Shown: positions 15,733-24,041 of the stretch, piece by piece
Position numbering within the stretch: position 1 is the first letter of the stretch
Layout: each line of letters begins with the position of its first letter
Source of the DNA: WHTX01 sp038255145
Lineage (GTDB): Bacteria; Actinomycetota; Acidimicrobiia; Acidimicrobiales; CAIXPF01
Direction: 5' to 3'
Assembly: GCA_038255145.1 (NCBI GenBank)
Contig: JBBSLP010000049.1
Span: forward strand, 1-46,104
DNA length: 46,104 nucleotides
The notes under the pieces: generated by a model
What the model was told of the DNA's origin: nothing
What the model saw: the letters and a program-made list of their open reading frames with translations, nothing else
Databases searched by the model: none
Translations under genes and position numbers: made by a program

Positions 15733-15947
15733 GTAGTGGCTCCGTGGAGGGGTTCTCGCGGTGATCGTTCGATCACGACCGGCCGCGGCGCGCCGTTGCG
15801 GCACGCGTTGGTGTGGAGAGGGCCGGCGGGCGAGAGGCAACGGCGCCGGTGGTTGAGCTGGTCGGATGCTGGGATCCGGTAGGTGGGGAACCCCACCCCG
15901 GGCAGCCTCTACGAACGTGGCCCGACCAGTTGGACCTGCCCACTGTA
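15733..15947 (-). promoter_or_regulatory. Long structured 5' leader and promoter of the RNA helicase gene
   Basis: A -10 candidate TACAGT (minus strand, forward 15942-15947) would give a 5' UTR of about 200 nt. Within it are a perfect palindrome GTGATCG-AA-CGATCAC on the transcript (15761-15776), 28 nt before the GTG, and a GGTGGGG/CCCCACC stem (15882-15897). Long structured leaders are known for cold-regulated helicase and csp genes. No start codon with a ribosome site makes a plausible gene here. Confidence 0.5.
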
Positions 15948-15957
15948 GCGGCTGGGT

Positions 15958-15980
15958 CCCCCGAGAGCGCGCCTCGGGGG
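15958..15980. terminator. Strong GC hairpin upstream of the helicase leader
   Basis: CCCCCGAG / CTCGGGGG, a perfect 8-bp inverted repeat with a 7-nt loop (AGCGCGC). It is positioned between the helicase promoter and the decayed cold-shock gene; it could be a terminator remnant or an operator. Confidence 0.45.
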
Positions 15981-16099
15981 TCAGATGCCGAGGTCAGGGG
16001 ATGTGGGGGGAGGGTCCGAGGGCGCAGGGCGGCGGTCAGCGCCGCCGCTGGCTGGCTGCGCACTGGTAGCGTCGATGACGGCTCTCACCGGGCACCCAC

Positions 16100-16320
16100 G
16101 TGTCCGGACAGCTGCACTTGCTCAAATTCTCAACTTCGAGAAGGGTTGCGGCTCCATCAACCGAGACGACTTCGGCGACAGATCGCCCACGCCACCCACG
16201 ACGCCACCAGCGGCTCCCGCTGGCGTCGCGCGGATCAGCGTGGCGGTCTCGGAACCGAGATGGGCCGCAGGGACGTTCACGCCCTCCGGGTCCGGGTCGT
16301 CGGCTCCCCAGGGTCGATCA
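16100..16320 (+). pseudogene. Decayed cold-shock-domain protein gene (multiple frameshifts)
   Basis: No single frame is intact, but three consecutive frames reassemble a CspA-like domain. A GTG at 16100 gives MSGQLHLLKF. A second frame reads ILNFEKGCGSINRDDFGD (about 16123-16179), matching the RNP1-type FNxEKGxGFIxxDDGGD block. A third frame reads IAHATHDATSG and, after an insertion-like stretch, GTEMGRRDVHALRVRVVG (to about 16310), matching the VFVHATD...ASG and F-T-E-M-G-R-x-x-x-QA-x-x-VRVV end of this cold-shock subfamily. Order and spacing fit a domain of about 70 residues. At least two frameshifts and several lost aromatic residues (FGFI replaced by CGSI) mean it is non-functional as written. 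It lies divergent to the RNA helicase, a classic functional partner. Confidence 0.55.
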
Positions 16321-16435
16321 CCTCATCAGGTGTCGACCGCCGGGAGGGTAAGGGTCCAGCAACCCATCGGAGACGGCGGAAGGCCGGACGCGGCGCTCGG
16401 CCGCTGGCTGTCGCCGCAAGGCGACCGGAGGTGAC

Positions 16436-16708
16436 ATGGCGACACGACGCCCAACCCACGGCAAGCGCGAGCGAGATCGCGCCAAGAAGGCCAAGCAGCA
16501 GGTCAAGCGCGAGCGCCGCCTGGAAGGACCCGAGGTCGAGGTGGACGAGGACGGCAACCCCGTCGTCATCGTCGAGGTCGAGGTGGACGAGGGCCAGGTC
16601 ATCGCCCGTCTCGAAGAGCTCCACCGTCGCTACGACGCCGAAGAGATCGAGTTCGAGGAGTTCGAGGAGTCTCGCGCCGCACTGCTGGCCCGCCTCGCCT
16701 CGGGCTGA
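16436..16708 (+). CDS. Small charged protein with SHOCT-like C-terminus
   Basis: 90 residues. The first 30 are strongly basic (RRPTHGKRERDRAKKAKQQ), the middle is acidic (VEVDEDGNPVVIVEVEVDE), and the end, ARLEELHRRYDAEEIEFEEF then EESRAALLARL, resembles the SHOCT helical hairpin (L..L...G.I..EEFE..K..LL). Start is firm: GGAGG 4 nt before the ATG. Function unknown; the basic N-terminus could bind nucleic acid. It stands directly downstream of the cold-shock relic on the same strand and may once have been cotranscribed with it. Confidence 0.75.
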   Translation: MATRRPTHGKRERDRAKKAKQQVKRERRLEGPEVEVDEDGNPVVIVEVEVDEGQVIARLEELHRRYDAEEIEFEEFEESRAALLARLASG

Positions 16709-16739
16709 GGGCCGGGCCTCGGCCCCGTCGCGACCTCAG
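16705..16739. terminator. Terminator between convergent genes
   Basis: GGGCCG / CGGCCC stem (16709-16725, 5-nt loop), enclosed by a second CTGAGG/CCTCAG pair (16705-16710 and 16734-16739), exactly between the stop at 16708 and the convergent SDR stop at 16736. Confidence 0.55.
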
Positions 16740-17584
16740 GCTTCGGGCGCCCGCATCCGGGGGTGGGTGCCCACCACCATCTGCGGGGCCGGCGCCGGCC
16801 CCAGGCCCAGCTCGTCGAGGATCTGCTGGCTGTAGGCCACCCGTCCGGTCAGCACCTGGGGACCGGCGGCCACGAGCTCGAGGGCGGCGGCGGCCATGAC
16901 CGCCTCCGCCTCGACCAGGGGCTCCCACGCCGGGGTGATGAGGCGGTGGTGGACGACCCCGGGGGTGGCCACGATGGAGGTGGGTGACAGGGCGTTCACC
17001 GAGATGCCGGCGTCGAACACCTCGGCGGCCAGCCCGGTGGTGAAGCGTTCGAGGGCGGCCTTGACCATGCCGTACACGGTTCCCCCGGCGATGACGGACC
17101 CATAGGGCGGTCCCTCGGGGTGGAGCCCGGCCTTGGACGAGATGTTGAGGATGGAGCCGCCGCCCCGCTCGATCATGGCCGGCAGCACGAGCTGGGCCAG
17201 CTCGAAGGGGGCGCGGACCTGGACCTCGAACATGAGCCGCCAGTGCTTCTCCTCGAAGCTGGCCACCGGTTCGAAGTAGGTCACGGCGGCGTTGTTGACG
17301 AGGATGTCCACCGGACCGAGCTCGTTGACCACCTCGGTCACCAGTCGGGCGCGGTCCTCGGGGCGGGCCAGGTTGGCGGCGAAGGCCAGCGCCGTGCCCC
17401 CGGCGGCCACGATGTCGCCGACCGTTTCGGTGATCGTCCCCTCGAAGGCGCTCTGGCCGGTCTCCACGGTGCGGGCCGTCACGGCCACGTGGGCCCCCTC
17501 GGCCGCGAACCGTCGGGCGATCTCGGCCCCGATGCCCCTGCTTGCCCCGGTGACCAGGGCGACCTTCCCGTCCAGGCGTCCCAT
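16736..17584 (-). CDS. Short-chain dehydrogenase/reductase
   Basis: 282 residues, classical SDR. Cofactor motif TGASRGIG (residues 13-20 or so), NNAA, catalytic Ser in NISSKAG and YGMVK (Tyr/Lys). It oxidises or reduces an alcohol/ketone with NAD(P)H; the 3-oxoacyl- or hydroxyacyl-type relatives are common beside CoA genes as here. The ATG at 17584 has no ribosome site. Instead TACGGT (forward 17592-17597) lies 7 nt upstream, the signature of a leaderless transcript. A GTG at 17593 would add three residues but would overlap that -10. Substrate unknown. Confidence 0.87.
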   Translation of the reverse strand: MGRLDGKVALVTGASRGIGAEIARRFAAEGAHVAVTARTVETGQSAFEGTITETVGDIVAAGGTALAFAANLARPEDRARLVTEVVNELGPVDILVNNAAVTYFEPVASFEEKHWRLMFEVQVRAPFELAQLVLPAMIERGGGSILNISSKAGLHPEGPPYGSVIAGGTVYGMVKAALERFTTGLAAEVFDAGISVNALSPTSIVATPGVVHHRLITPAWEPLVEAEAVMAAAALELVAAGPQVLTGRVAYSQQILDELGLGPAPAPQMVVGTHPRMRAPEA

Positions 17585-17591
17585 GCACCGC

Positions 17592-17597
17592 ACCGTA
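17592..17597 (-). promoter_or_regulatory. -10 box of leaderless SDR transcript
   Basis: TACGGT on the minus strand, 7 nt before the ATG at 17584; fits the TANNNT -10 consensus with the transcription start at or next to the start codon. Confidence 0.5.
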
Positions 17598-18088
17598 GCG
17601 CCGGGCCCGCCCGGGGTGCCGCGGCATCACGTCGAGCTGGTCACGCTGGCGGTGGCTGCCGGCTTCACCGCTGCTGATGAAAGGGCCTCCGTACGGTCGT
17701 GCGGCCGCGGTAGCCGTGTGCGGTCGCGGCCGATCGCCACTGCTCTGGGAGCTGGGTGGAGCGGTCGAGGTTGGTACCGGGCGGGCGCATGCCGTGACCT
17801 GGGGTGGGCGAGACCGCGCGCCGGCCTGCTCTGGGGACGGATCGTCCCGGGTCCCAGCTGTTGCGAGGTGGACGCCTACCGCCAACCGAACGCACCCACC
17901 GACGGCAGCGGTACGCGCATGCGTCCGGTTCGTGCACGGCCTGCACCTGGCGGCCGGCGGCTGGCTGGGCGAGGCGACGCTGTCGATCCTCCTGCTGAAG
18001 CGTCCGGTCGAGCTCGAGCACATGGCGGTCAACCGGTCGGCCGCGGAAGCGCAGCTCGGCCGGCCATCACGGGCCTGAGCGGCCGCGT
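17598..18088. other. Gene-free stretch of about 490 bp
   Basis: Neither strand gives an ORF with both a ribosome site and a recognisable family. Codon periodicity looks weaker than in flanking genes. One notable element is an inverted repeat, AACCGAACGC at 17884-17893 with GCGTCCGGTT at 17921-17930 (9 of 10 pairs), which could fold as the base of a stem. It may be a decayed gene or an unannotated RNA; I cannot support either. Confidence 0.5.
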
Positions 18089-19615
18089 TCACGGCGTCGC
18101 GGGCCGCACCTCGAACACGTGGTGGGTCCAGGGGGCGACGTCGAGGTACAGCCCACCGGCGCGCAGGTCGGCGGGGTCGCGGCGGTACACGGCGTCGCCC
18201 ATGAGGTCGTGCAGGTCGACGGCGTCGTTCCCCACGCCGTCGAGGGGCAGGCGGACGTAGCACTGGGCCGGGGTGGGGCCGTAGTTGACCGCCACGACCA
18301 GGGGGGCCAGCTCCGGCGCCTGCCAGGTGGCGACGATGAACTGGCCCGCGGTGGGGTTGCCCGACCACGCCTCGGTGCAATCCAGCAGGCGCCATGCGCC
18401 CCGGCGCACCACGTCGCGGTCGAGAGCGGCCAGCAGCTGGCGGTAGAAGGCGACGAGGGCAGGGTCGGCCGGTTCGTCGGGTCGCCGGGACAGGTGCATG
18501 GACACGTGGACCCGTCGGCCCTCGAACTGGCCCTCGTGGAACAGGTGCAGCCCGGGGCTGAAGAAGGTGATGACGGCGGCGGCCCGGTGCACGGCGAGGG
18601 GGAAGACCATGGCCGCCCGTTCCTCGTCGTGGTTCTCCAGGAAGCGGAGCATCCGACGCTGGTAGGCCCGGTCGGCCTGGAGGTGGCCCCGCACGGCGCC
18701 GGCGTCCTGGGAGCGCAGGCGGTCGTAGAGGCGCTTGTCGTAGGCCCAGTCGAAGCCCTCGTCGAGCAGCCGCTGTTCCAGGTCCCAGTACACCTCGGCC
18801 GCGAACCGGAAGCTGTCGTCCGTGCCGGCGGGTCGGTGAGCGGTACGGGCCGCAGCGATGGCGTCGGGCCACCACGGGTCGTCGACGGGGGCGCTGCCGT
18901 CGGCGGGCAGGGCCTGCTCCCCCCAGGTCCGGGCGATGACATCGGGCAACAGGAGCATGGCCATGTCGCAGCGCACGGCGTCGGCTCGGGTGGCGATGTC
19001 GGCGAGGACGGCCTGCTGAGCGGCCCGCAGCCCGGCGTGGCGATGGTTCAGCTGCACGGTGTCGGGCCATCCGTCGAAGTAGGGGTCGCGCCCGTGGGCC
19101 AGGACGGCCGGCCCGGCGGCCGTGTCCACCCGCAGGTGGCTCTGGGGGGCGGCGGCCAGGTCGGCCTCGGTGCCGTGTACGTAGCGCTCGGGGTGCTGGT
19201 TGACCCAGGGGTGGTCGATGGCGGTGTGGTTGGGCACGAAGTCGACCAACAGGGACAGGCCCCGCTGACCCAGCCGGGTCCGTAGCCGGGCCAGGGCGTC
19301 GTCACCGCCGAAGTCGTCGGCCACCGAACACGCGGTGATGGCGAAGGGGGATCCGCAGATGTCGGCCTCGGTCACGTCGGGCAGGTCCAGCGGGTAGCCG
19401 GCCACCCAGTCGGGCTGGGTGCGTGACACCGTCCGCCCCTCCTCCCCGGTCTGCCACAGGCCCAGGAACCACACCCACTCGAAGCCCCAGCTGGCGATGC
19501 GGTCGAGGAAGGCGTCGTCGACGTCGTCGAGGGTGGCGGGCCGACCCAGGGTGCGGGCCCGCTCGCCCAGCCAGACACGGGTGTTGACCTGGTAGAGGCT
19601 GGGGTTCTCGCTCAT
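18089..19615 (-). CDS. GH13 alpha-amylase family glycoside hydrolase
   Basis: 508 residues. The four GH13 regions are all present: DFVPNH (125-130), DAVRCDMAM with nucleophile Asp217, FAAEVYW with acid/base Glu274, and FLENHDEE with Asp330. The C-terminal beta domain follows (from about 400, VVAVNYGPTPAQCYVRLPL). The active site is complete, so it should cleave or transfer alpha-glucosyl residues. No signal peptide is seen, so it is cytoplasmic. The start ATG at 19615 puts SLYQVNTRVWL, the usual first strand, at the N-terminus. It is divergent from a GH63-like gene with only 52 bp between start codons, implying joint control and a shared alpha-glucan or glucoside substrate. Exact specificity (trehalose, sucrose, maltooligosaccharide) is not decidable. 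Confidence 0.87.
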   Translation of the reverse strand: MSENPSLYQVNTRVWLGERARTLGRPATLDDVDDAFLDRIASWGFEWVWFLGLWQTGEEGRTVSRTQPDWVAGYPLDLPDVTEADICGSPFAITACSVADDFGGDDALARLRTRLGQRGLSLLVDFVPNHTAIDHPWVNQHPERYVHGTEADLAAAPQSHLRVDTAAGPAVLAHGRDPYFDGWPDTVQLNHRHAGLRAAQQAVLADIATRADAVRCDMAMLLLPDVIARTWGEQALPADGSAPVDDPWWPDAIAAARTAHRPAGTDDSFRFAAEVYWDLEQRLLDEGFDWAYDKRLYDRLRSQDAGAVRGHLQADRAYQRRMLRFLENHDEERAAMVFPLAVHRAAAVITFFSPGLHLFHEGQFEGRRVHVSMHLSRRPDEPADPALVAFYRQLLAALDRDVVRRGAWRLLDCTEAWSGNPTAGQFIVATWQAPELAPLVVAVNYGPTPAQCYVRLPLDGVGNDAVDLHDLMGDAVYRRDPADLRAGGLYLDVAPWTHHVFEVRPATP

Positions 19616-19667
19616 CGTGGGCCAGGGTGCCAGGCTGTCGCCGTGGGCGCCAGCAGGAGGACGCAGA

Positions 19668-22487
19668 GTGGCTGATCGATCGGTGTCCGACGAAGAGCTG
19701 CGGCTACAGGCCACCCGGGCCGGGGTGCCGTGGCGCCGGTTCGGCCCCTACCTGAGCGACCGACAGTGGGGCACGGTGCGCGAGGACTACAGCGACGACG
19801 GCAACGCCTGGGGCTACTTCAGCCACGACCAGGCCCGGTCGCGGGCCTACCGCTGGGGCGAGGACGGGATCGCCGGCATCAGTGACGACCAACAGCAGCT
19901 GTGCTTCGCCATCTCACTGTGGAACGGTGCCGACCCCATCGTGAAGGAGCGGCTGTTCGGGCTGACCAACACCGAGGGCAACCACGGCGAGGATGTGAAG
20001 GAGTACTACTTCCACCTCGACTGCACCCCCACCCACTCGTACATGAAGTACCTGTACAAGTACCCCCAGGCTGCGTATCCGTACGACGACCTGGTGGCCA
20101 CCAACCGGGCCCGCACCCGCCTGCAGTACGAGTACGAGCTGCTGGACACGGGCATCTTCGACGAGCAGCGCTACTTCGACGTCTTCGTCGAGTACGCCAA
20201 GGCCACGCCCGAGGACATCCTCGTGCTCGTCACCGTGGCCAACCGGGGGCCCGAGGAGGCGCCCCTGCACGTGCTGCCCACGCTGTGGTTCCGCAACACG
20301 TGGTCGTGGCCGCCCGACACCAGCCGCCCCGAGCTCGACGGCGACACCGACGCCGGCACCATCCGGGCCCGCCACGACACCCTGGGCGATTTCGAGCTCC
20401 ACTACGACGGCGTCGACGGTCACGACGGTGCCGGGCACCCACCGCGGCTGCTGTTCTGCGAGAACGAGACCAACGCCCGGCTTCTGTGGCAAGCCGACAA
20501 CCCCACGCCCTACGTCAAGGACGGCATCACCGACCACCTGACCGCCGGGCTGCCGACGGTGAACCCCGACCTCGTGGGCACCAAGGCCTCGGTCGACTAC
20601 GACGTGGTCGTGCCCGCCGGGGGTGAGGTGCGCCTACGTCTCCGCCTGCACCGCCGGGCCGGGGGGACGACGCCGGGCCTGGCTCCGCTGCCCGCCACCG
20701 CCCCCTTCGAGGACTTCGACGACATCGTCGACCAGCGACGCTCCGACGCCGACGAGTTCTACGCGGGCATCACCCCCGCCGGGGTCGACGCCGAAAGGGC
20801 CATGGTGCTGCGCCAGGCCCTGTCGGGCATGTTGTGGTCCAAGCAGTACTACTACTTCGACCTCGACGTCTGGCTGCGTGAGCACGGCGCCCACCCCTTC
20901 GCCGTGCCCAGGCGCAAGGGGGTGCGCAACGAGCAGTGGTACCACATGTTCAACAGCGACGTGATCTCCATGCCCGACAAGTGGGAGTACCCGTGGTACG
21001 CGGCTTGGGACCTGGCCTTCCACACCTTGGCCCTCGATCTGGTGGATCCCGACTTCTCCCGCAGCCAGCTCGAGCTGATGCTCAGCGAGGTGTACCTGCA
21101 CCCCAGTGGTCAGATCCCCGCCTATGAGTGGAACTTCGGTGACGTGAACCCCCCGGTGCACGCCTGGGCCACCCTGGTGTCTGCGGGCATCGCCCGCTCG
21201 GAGCACGGCGACGACATGCTGCCGTGGTTGCGCGAAGCGTTCAACAAGCTGCTGTTGAACTTCACCTGGTGGGTGAACCGCAAGGACCCCAACGGCAACA
21301 ACGTGTTCCAGGGTGGCTTCCTCGGCCTCGACAACATCGGCATCTTCGACCGCAGTGCCCCCTTGCCCACCGGCGGCCAGCTCGAGCAGGCCGACGCCAC
21401 GGCGTGGATGGCCTTCTTCTGCCAGAACATGGTCGAGCTCGCCCTCGAGCTGGCCCAGCAGGACCCCGCCTACGAGGACATCGTCATCAAGTTCGTCGAC
21501 CACTTCGTGTGGATCGCCGCGGCCATGGACCCGGGATCACGCCCCGACGACATGTGGGACGAGGAGGACGGCTTCTTCTACGACCTGGTGCGCATGCCCG
21601 ACGGCTCCGGCCAACGGCTGAAGGTCCGCTCCCTGGTCGGTCTGCTGCCGCTGTGCGCCAGCACGGTCATCCCCGCCTCCGTGCTCGACCGCTTCCCCGA
21701 GCTGACGGCACGGGTGAGGACGCACCTCGAGCGCAACCAGGAGCTGCTGGGCAACATGGCCGACCCCTTCAAGCCCGGTGTGGGGGGACGGCGCCTGCTG
21801 GCCATCGTGAACGAGGACAAGCTGCGCCGCATCCTCAACCGCATGCTCGACGAGGAGCGGTTCCTCTCGCCCCACGGCATCCGCTCGATCTCCCGCAGCC
21901 ACCTCGAGGATCCCTACGTCTTCGAGGTCCACGGCGAGCGCTACGAGGTGGCCTACGAAGCCGCAGAGTCGACCACATCGATGTTCGGGGGCAACTCCAA
22001 CTGGCGGGGCCCGGTGTGGTTCCCCATCAACCTGCTGCTCGTGCGGTCGCTGCTGCAGCTGTACATGTACTACGGCGACGACTTCACCGTGGAGTGCCCG
22101 ACGGGCTCGGGCAACCAGTGCACCCTCTTCGAGGTGGCCAAGGAGATCGCCGACCGGTTGATCTCCATCTTCACCCCTGACGCCGAGGGCAAGCGGCCCG
22201 TCTTCGGGGGGTCGGCCATGTTCCAGGAGGATCCCCACTGGCATGACAACCTGTTGTTCTACGAGTACTTCCACGGCGACAACGGCGCCGGCCTGGGGGC
22301 ATCGCACCAGACGGGGTGGACCGGGGTGGTGGCCGTGCTCATCAACCTGTTCGGCCATCTCGAGCCCCAGGACCTGCTGGACGACAGCACCCCGCCCTTC
22401 GCCCGTGTCGTCCGCCCCCGGGTGGCGGCGCCCAACGCCGGACGCGGCGACCCCGACGTGCCCGAAGCCGACCCTTCACTCTGGTGA
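19668..22487 (+). CDS. GH63/MGH1-like glucosidase
   Basis: 939 residues. The N-terminal beta-sandwich region contains RFGPYLSDRQWGTVREDYSD, SLWNGADPIVKERLFGLTN and EGNHGEDVKEYYFHLD. The C-terminal (alpha/alpha)6 barrel contains WEYPWYAAWDLAFHTLALDL (general-acid Asp region), GGFLGLDNIGIFDRS, and late NSNWRGPVWFPINLLLVRSL and ASHQTGWTGVV motifs. Bacterial members of this long family are annotated as glucosidases or mannosylglycerate-type hydrolases. No signal peptide is visible. The GTG at 19668 has AGGAGG 7 nt upstream. Its last 229 bp are overlapped by the convergent MFS ORF. With the divergent GH13 enzyme it probably degrades a glucosylated storage compound or compatible solute; that is inference. 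Confidence 0.87.
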   Translation: MADRSVSDEELRLQATRAGVPWRRFGPYLSDRQWGTVREDYSDDGNAWGYFSHDQARSRAYRWGEDGIAGISDDQQQLCFAISLWNGADPIVKERLFGLTNTEGNHGEDVKEYYFHLDCTPTHSYMKYLYKYPQAAYPYDDLVATNRARTRLQYEYELLDTGIFDEQRYFDVFVEYAKATPEDILVLVTVANRGPEEAPLHVLPTLWFRNTWSWPPDTSRPELDGDTDAGTIRARHDTLGDFELHYDGVDGHDGAGHPPRLLFCENETNARLLWQADNPTPYVKDGITDHLTAGLPTVNPDLVGTKASVDYDVVVPAGGEVRLRLRLHRRAGGTTPGLAPLPATAPFEDFDDIVDQRRSDADEFYAGITPAGVDAERAMVLRQALSGMLWSKQYYYFDLDVWLREHGAHPFAVPRRKGVRNEQWYHMFNSDVISMPDKWEYPWYAAWDLAFHTLALDLVDPDFSRSQLELMLSEVYLHPSGQIPAYEWNFGDVNPPVHAWATLVSAGIARSEHGDDMLPWLREAFNKLLLNFTWWVNRKDPNGNNVFQGGFLGLDNIGIFDRSAPLPTGGQLEQADATAWMAFFCQNMVELALELAQQDPAYEDIVIKFVDHFVWIAAAMDPGSRPDDMWDEEDGFFYDLVRMPDGSGQRLKVRSLVGLLPLCASTVIPASVLDRFPELTARVRTHLERNQELLGNMADPFKPGVGGRRLLAIVNEDKLRRILNRMLDEERFLSPHGIRSISRSHLEDPYVFEVHGERYEVAYEAAESTTSMFGGNSNWRGPVWFPINLLLVRSLLQLYMYYGDDFTVECPTGSGNQCTLFEVAKEIADRLISIFTPDAEGKRPVFGGSAMFQEDPHWHDNLLFYEYFHGDNGAGLGASHQTGWTGVVAVLINLFGHLEPQDLLDDSTPPFARVVRPRVAAPNAGRGDPDVPEADPSLW

Positions 22488-23965
22488 TCGTGGCGACGTG
22501 GCCCGCGGTCAGGCCACGGACACGTCGGCCCACCGGTCTCGGCGGGCAGGTGGACGACGGGGCGGCTGCGGTCCATGGAGCGCACCAGGCTGACGACGAT
22601 CACGCCGAGCACGGCCGAGAGGGACCCGGCCAGGAAGGCCACGTGGTAGGACGCCACCAGGTCGAGACCGTGGGCGAAGGCCGTCTCCTGGGTGGTCTGC
22701 ATGAGCTGGATGCCCACGGCCGTGCCGATCTGCAGCATCATCGCCGCCGTGGCCCCGGCCACCCCCAGGTCCTTGTCCTCGACGGCGGTGGTGATGGTGG
22801 CGTTGAGCGGCGGCACCAGGCCGCCCAGGCCGGCGCCGGCCAGGGCCACGAAGGCGAAGATGACGATGCCCGGGGTGTCCACCCCCACCAGGGCCAGCAG
22901 CAGGGTGGACAGGGTGACGAGCACGGCGCCCACCACCGCCGTGCGGCGCTCGCCGACGCGCACCGCGGCGCGCCCGGAGATGGGCCCGGCGATGGCGTAG
23001 GCCAGGGGCCTACCGAGCACGATGAGGGCGATGTGGCCCGACCCGTAGCCCATGACCTCGGACAGCATCAGCGGCACCACGACGAAGCCGCCCTGGTAGG
23101 AGATGTTGACCAGGAACTGGGCCACCATGGGGGCGGCGAAGTTGCGCCGCTTGAAGTACTCGATGGGGATGAGGGGGAAGCGGGCCCGCTTCTCCTGGAA
23201 GACGAAGGCCACCGCGGCCAGGGGTGAGGACAGCAGGGCGGCCACCACCACCGGTGAGCTCCAGCCCCACGCCGGGCCCCGGTTGACGGCGAAGACGAAC
23301 CCGCCGGCGGCGATGGCCAGCAGCACGGTGCCGGGCACGTCGAAGTGGGCGGCGCCGCCGAGCTTGGCCCGGGGCAGGATGTAGAAGCACACGGCCAGGC
23401 CCACGGCCACCAGGGGCACCTGCACGATGAACAGCCAGCGCCAGCCGAACTGCTCGGCCACCGGCGCTCCCACCACCATGCCCAGCACCGGCCCCCCGGC
23501 CAGGACCAGGCCCCAGTAGCCCAGGGCCTTCACCCGGCGCTCCCTGGGGAAGAAGGTGGCGATGATGGCCATGGCCGCAGGCGCCGCGGCCGAGCCGAAC
23601 CCGGCCGACAGGGTGCGGAAGCCGATCATGGCCAGGGGGGTGGTGGCCGTGGCCGTGAAGGCGGCGAAGATGCCGCAACCGGCCAGCCCGACGAGGAACA
23701 CCCGACGTCGGCCGTAGAGGTCCCCGAGCTTGCCCGCGGTGGGCCCGAGCACGGCGATGGCCAGCATGGGACCGGCCACGGCCCAGGACATGGTGCTGTT
23801 CGAGCTGTGCAGCTCCCGCACGAGCTGGGGGAGCACCACGCCGAGCACGCTCACGTTGAAGTTCGTCGTGAACAGCCCGAACAGAGCGGCGATCAGCAGG
23901 ATCTTGGGGTAGTCGGCCCGTTCGGGGAGCGCGGCACGCCGCGCCTGGAGCCGGGGGAGGAGCAC
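22259..23965 (-). CDS. MFS drug/metabolite exporter (14-TM, EmrB/QacA-like)
   Basis: 568 codons. Conserved features: NFNVSVLGVVLPQLVRELH (TM1), AGKLGDLYGRRRVFLVG (motif A, GxLaDrxGrkxxl), GYWGLVLAGGPVLGMVVGAP (motif C), FGWRWLFIVQVPL, and NATITTAVEDKDLGVAGATA near the last helices. The transporter proper ends near SLVRSMDRSRPV (about 22560). The remaining 100 residues are low-complexity and shadow the antisense GH63-like gene, whose 3' end the ORF overlaps by 229 bp; a normal stop codon has evidently been lost or lies in a changed frame. The GTG start at 23965 lacks a ribosome site; TACCCT is 8 nt upstream, compatible with leaderless initiation. Substrate unknown. Confidence 0.8.
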   Translation of the reverse strand: MLLPRLQARRAALPERADYPKILLIAALFGLFTTNFNVSVLGVVLPQLVRELHSSNSTMSWAVAGPMLAIAVLGPTAGKLGDLYGRRRVFLVGLAGCGIFAAFTATATTPLAMIGFRTLSAGFGSAAAPAAMAIIATFFPRERRVKALGYWGLVLAGGPVLGMVVGAPVAEQFGWRWLFIVQVPLVAVGLAVCFYILPRAKLGGAAHFDVPGTVLLAIAAGGFVFAVNRGPAWGWSSPVVVAALLSSPLAAVAFVFQEKRARFPLIPIEYFKRRNFAAPMVAQFLVNISYQGGFVVVPLMLSEVMGYGSGHIALIVLGRPLAYAIAGPISGRAAVRVGERRTAVVGAVLVTLSTLLLALVGVDTPGIVIFAFVALAGAGLGGLVPPLNATITTAVEDKDLGVAGATAAMMLQIGTAVGIQLMQTTQETAFAHGLDLVASYHVAFLAGSLSAVLGVIVVSLVRSMDRSRPVVHLPAETGGPTCPWPDRGPRRHDHQSEGSASGTSGSPRPALGAATRGRTTRAKGGVLSSSRSWGSRWPNRLMSTATTPVHPVWCDAPRPAPLSPWKYS

Positions 23966-24041
23966 GGCGGACCAGGGTAGGTGACCGCAGCGTCAACTCG
24001 CCCCGTGCACCACCGTGACCCGTGGCACTGCTGGGCGCGGC

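Noticed and set aside
14386..15882. 498-codon plus-strand ORF
   Set aside because: It is exactly antisense to the DEAD-box helicase, whose motifs are unmistakable; the antisense protein is a His/Gly/Val-rich shadow without a family.
17665..18021. Minus-strand ORF of 118 codons in the gene-free stretch
   Set aside because: No ribosome site, no family, Arg/Pro-rich composition as expected from random GC-rich DNA.
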